Origin: Salmonella enterica subsp. enterica serovar Typhimurium str. LT2
GTDB lineage: Bacteria > Pseudomonadota > Gammaproteobacteria > Enterobacterales > Enterobacteriaceae
NCBI RefSeq assembly: GCF_000006945.2
Contig: NC_003197.2
Location: 4,712,001 to 4,776,000, forward strand
Direction: 5' to 3'
DNA: 64,000 nucleotides
Under the pieces are notes generated by a model, which saw nothing but the letters and a program-made list of their open reading frames with translations, was not told where the DNA came from and ran no database searches. This document shows positions 62,476-64,000 of the stretch, piece by piece (position 1 is the first letter of the stretch; each line of letters starts with the position of its first letter). Made by a program: the position numbers and the translations under genes.

Positions 62476-63846
62476 ATGGCTTACCAGACAGTGAATCCTG
62501 CCAATAATCAGCTCATTAAAGAGTACCCCCCGCACACGGACGCGGATATTGAAGCCGCGCTGCAAAAAGCTGACGCGCTCTATCACTCCGATTGGTCCAA
62601 AGGAGAGATTGACCAACGTCTGCCGGTACTGCATAAGCTGGCTGACTTGATCGACAGCCGTGTTGAAGAACTGGCAAAAATCGCCAGCCAGGAGATGGGC
62701 AAGCTCATCGAGCAGAGCCGTGGCGAAGTCAAACTGTGTGCGCAGATCGCTCGCTATTATGCGGATAAAGCGAAGCAGTTTCTTGCCCCGGTGCCTTATA
62801 AAACCGAGTTTGGCGACGCGTGGGTAGAACATCATCCGATTGGCGTCATCATGGCTGTTGAGCCGTGGAACTTCCCGTACTATCAGTTGATGCGTGTGCT
62901 GGCGCCGAACCTGGCCGCAGGTAACCCGGTGCTGGCGAAACATGCCAGCATCGTACCGCACTGCGCCGAGACGTTTGCCCATCTGGTGCGTGAAGCCGGC
63001 GCGCCGGAAGGCGCATGGACCAACCTGTTTATTTCCTCCGATCAGGTGGCGAACATCATCGCCGACCCGCGCGTGCAGGGCGCGGCGCTCACCGGATCTG
63101 AAAAAGCGGGGAGCGCCGTGGCGGCACAGGCGGCGAAGCACATTAAAAAATCGACGCTGGAACTGGGCGGGAACGATGTGTTCGTCGTGCTGGACGATGC
63201 CGATCTTGAGAAAGCGGTGAAAATTGGCGTGCAGGCACGGCTCACTAATGCGGGGCAGGTATGTACGGCGGCGAAGCGCTTTATCCTGCATGAGAAAATC
63301 GCCGATCAATTCCTCAGCCAGTTCACCGAGGCGTTCAGGAAGGTGAAGGTGGGGGATCAGATGGACGCTTCTACCGAACTGGGGCCGCTGTCGTCGAAAG
63401 ATGCGCTGGAAACATTGACCAGACAGGTCGAGGAAGCGGTGAAAAATGGCGCGACGCTGCACGTTGGTGGCAAGCCGCTGGAAAGCAAAGGCAACTTCTT
63501 TGAGCCGACCATTCTGACCCATATTACGCGTGACAACCCGGCGTACTTTGAAGAGTTCTTCGGCCCGGTGGCGCAGATGTATGTGGTGAAAGACGATGAC
63601 GAGGCGGTAAAACTCGCCAACGATTCCCACTACGGCCTGGGCGGTGCGGTGTTTAGTCAGAATATCGAACGCGCTAAACGCATGGCCTCCCGGATTGAAA
63701 CCGGGATGGTTTATATCAACTGGCTGACCGACACCGCAGCGGAGCTGCCGTTCGGCGGCGTTAAGCGTTCGGGCTTCGGACGCGAGCTATCGGATCTGGG
63801 GATTAAGGAGTTTGTGAACCAGAAGCTGGTAGTGGTGCGCCGCTAA
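62476..63846 (+). CDS. NAD(P)-dependent aldehyde dehydrogenase (succinate-semialdehyde type)
   Basis: 456 residues of the aldehyde dehydrogenase superfamily. The catalytic Glu is in LELGGND (~229), and the nucleophile Cys is in TNAGQVCTAAKRF (~262). Cofactor segments are EPWNFPYYQLMR (~133) and TGSEKAGSAVAAQAAKH (~207-223), and the C-terminal PFGGVKRSGFGRELSD motif is present. It is closest in style to GabD2/Sad-like semialdehyde dehydrogenases; the substrate is uncertain. GGAGA precedes the ATG. It is monocistronic, with a good terminator. Confidence 0.88.
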   Translation: MAYQTVNPANNQLIKEYPPHTDADIEAALQKADALYHSDWSKGEIDQRLPVLHKLADLIDSRVEELAKIASQEMGKLIEQSRGEVKLCAQIARYYADKAKQFLAPVPYKTEFGDAWVEHHPIGVIMAVEPWNFPYYQLMRVLAPNLAAGNPVLAKHASIVPHCAETFAHLVREAGAPEGAWTNLFISSDQVANIIADPRVQGAALTGSEKAGSAVAAQAAKHIKKSTLELGGNDVFVVLDDADLEKAVKIGVQARLTNAGQVCTAAKRFILHEKIADQFLSQFTEAFRKVKVGDQMDASTELGPLSSKDALETLTRQVEEAVKNGATLHVGGKPLESKGNFFEPTILTHITRDNPAYFEEFFGPVAQMYVVKDDDEAVKLANDSHYGLGGAVFSQNIERAKRMASRIETGMVYINWLTDTAAELPFGGVKRSGFGRELSDLGIKEFVNQKLVVVRR

Positions 63847-63855
63847 TCCCTGTTG

Positions 63856-63887
63856 CCCCTCTGAAATCGGGAGGGGCCTGGCTTTTT
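63856..63887 (+). terminator. Intrinsic terminator of the aldehyde dehydrogenase gene
   Basis: CCCCTC / GAGGGG stem with a 9-nt loop, then CCTGGC and TTTTT (63883-63887), 10 bp after the stop. Confidence 0.75.
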
Positions 63888-64000
63888 GCAGCGAAGGACG
63901 CGGATCTTAAATCAGAACGAAATAAGCGAACAAAACCCCCTCAATTGCCCTCCTTATTTATCCACGTTGCACTAACCGTGCTTTTTATCCCGGTATTGTT

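Noticed and set aside
62386..63630. 414-codon minus-strand open frame
   Set aside because: Antisense shadow of the aldehyde dehydrogenase gene; no recognisable motif or ribosome site.

Overview
The window reads as a chromosomal segment of Salmonella enterica (Typhimurium-like). Core gene order and protein sequences match the enteric argI - rraB - valS - holC - pepA - lptFG - idn - ahr - leuX region and, further right, the uxuR - hypT - iadA - yjiGH - yjiJ - yjiN - mdtM region. miaE, which E. coli K-12 lacks, sits next to rraB, and REP/BIME and ERIC repeats fill several core gaps.

Layout. 1-19 kb is core: arginine synthesis (argI, cut by the left edge, with tandem ARG boxes), an RNase E inhibitor (rraB), tRNA hydroxylase (miaE), small accessory genes, ValRS, the Pol III chi subunit, PepA, the LPS-export permeases LptF/LptG, the L-idonate/gluconate operon idnDOTR with divergent idnK, the aldehyde reductase ahr, and tRNA-Leu(CAA) leuX. 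19.1-48.7 kb is a variable island behind leuX. It opens with a frameshifted P4-type integrase remnant and then carries layered anti-phage functions. A 1171-aa SF1 helicase fused to a PLD nuclease (Mokosh type II-like) and an Mrr-like endonuclease run rightward. They converge on a leftward type I BREX operon, brxA-brxB-brxC-pglX-[ariA-ariB]-pglZ-brxL, which has a PARIS module (ariA/ariB) built in between pglX and pglZ with overlapping reading frames. Beyond BREX lie a YeeN-type YebC-family regulator, a MITE-like repeat, the toxin gene topAI (yjhX) coupled to a fused double methyltransferase, a zinc-ribbon DUF1062 protein, a NucS-like nuclease, an AbiJ-related HEPN-type protein, a secreted DUF302 protein and a dienelactone-hydrolase-like protein.

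49-64 kb returns to mostly core genes: uxuR without uxuAB, a second tryptophanyl-tRNA synthetase preceded by a short leader peptide with tandem Trp codons, an orphan Hcp, an Asp/Glu racemase, hypT, the iadA-yjiGH isoaspartyl dipeptide cluster, two MFS transporters (yjiJ, mdtM), yjiN, an internally deleted Rpn protein and an NAD(P) aldehyde dehydrogenase.

The most noteworthy items are: the Trp-codon leader in front of trpS2; the double methyltransferase that replaces the YjhQ antitoxin position next to topAI and keeps an internal ribosome site for a separate YjhP; the AT-rich cassette in the middle of pglX; PARIS nested in BREX; and the single-chain helicase-PLD protein beside BREX. All functional assignments rest on reading motifs and recalling families; no searches were run.
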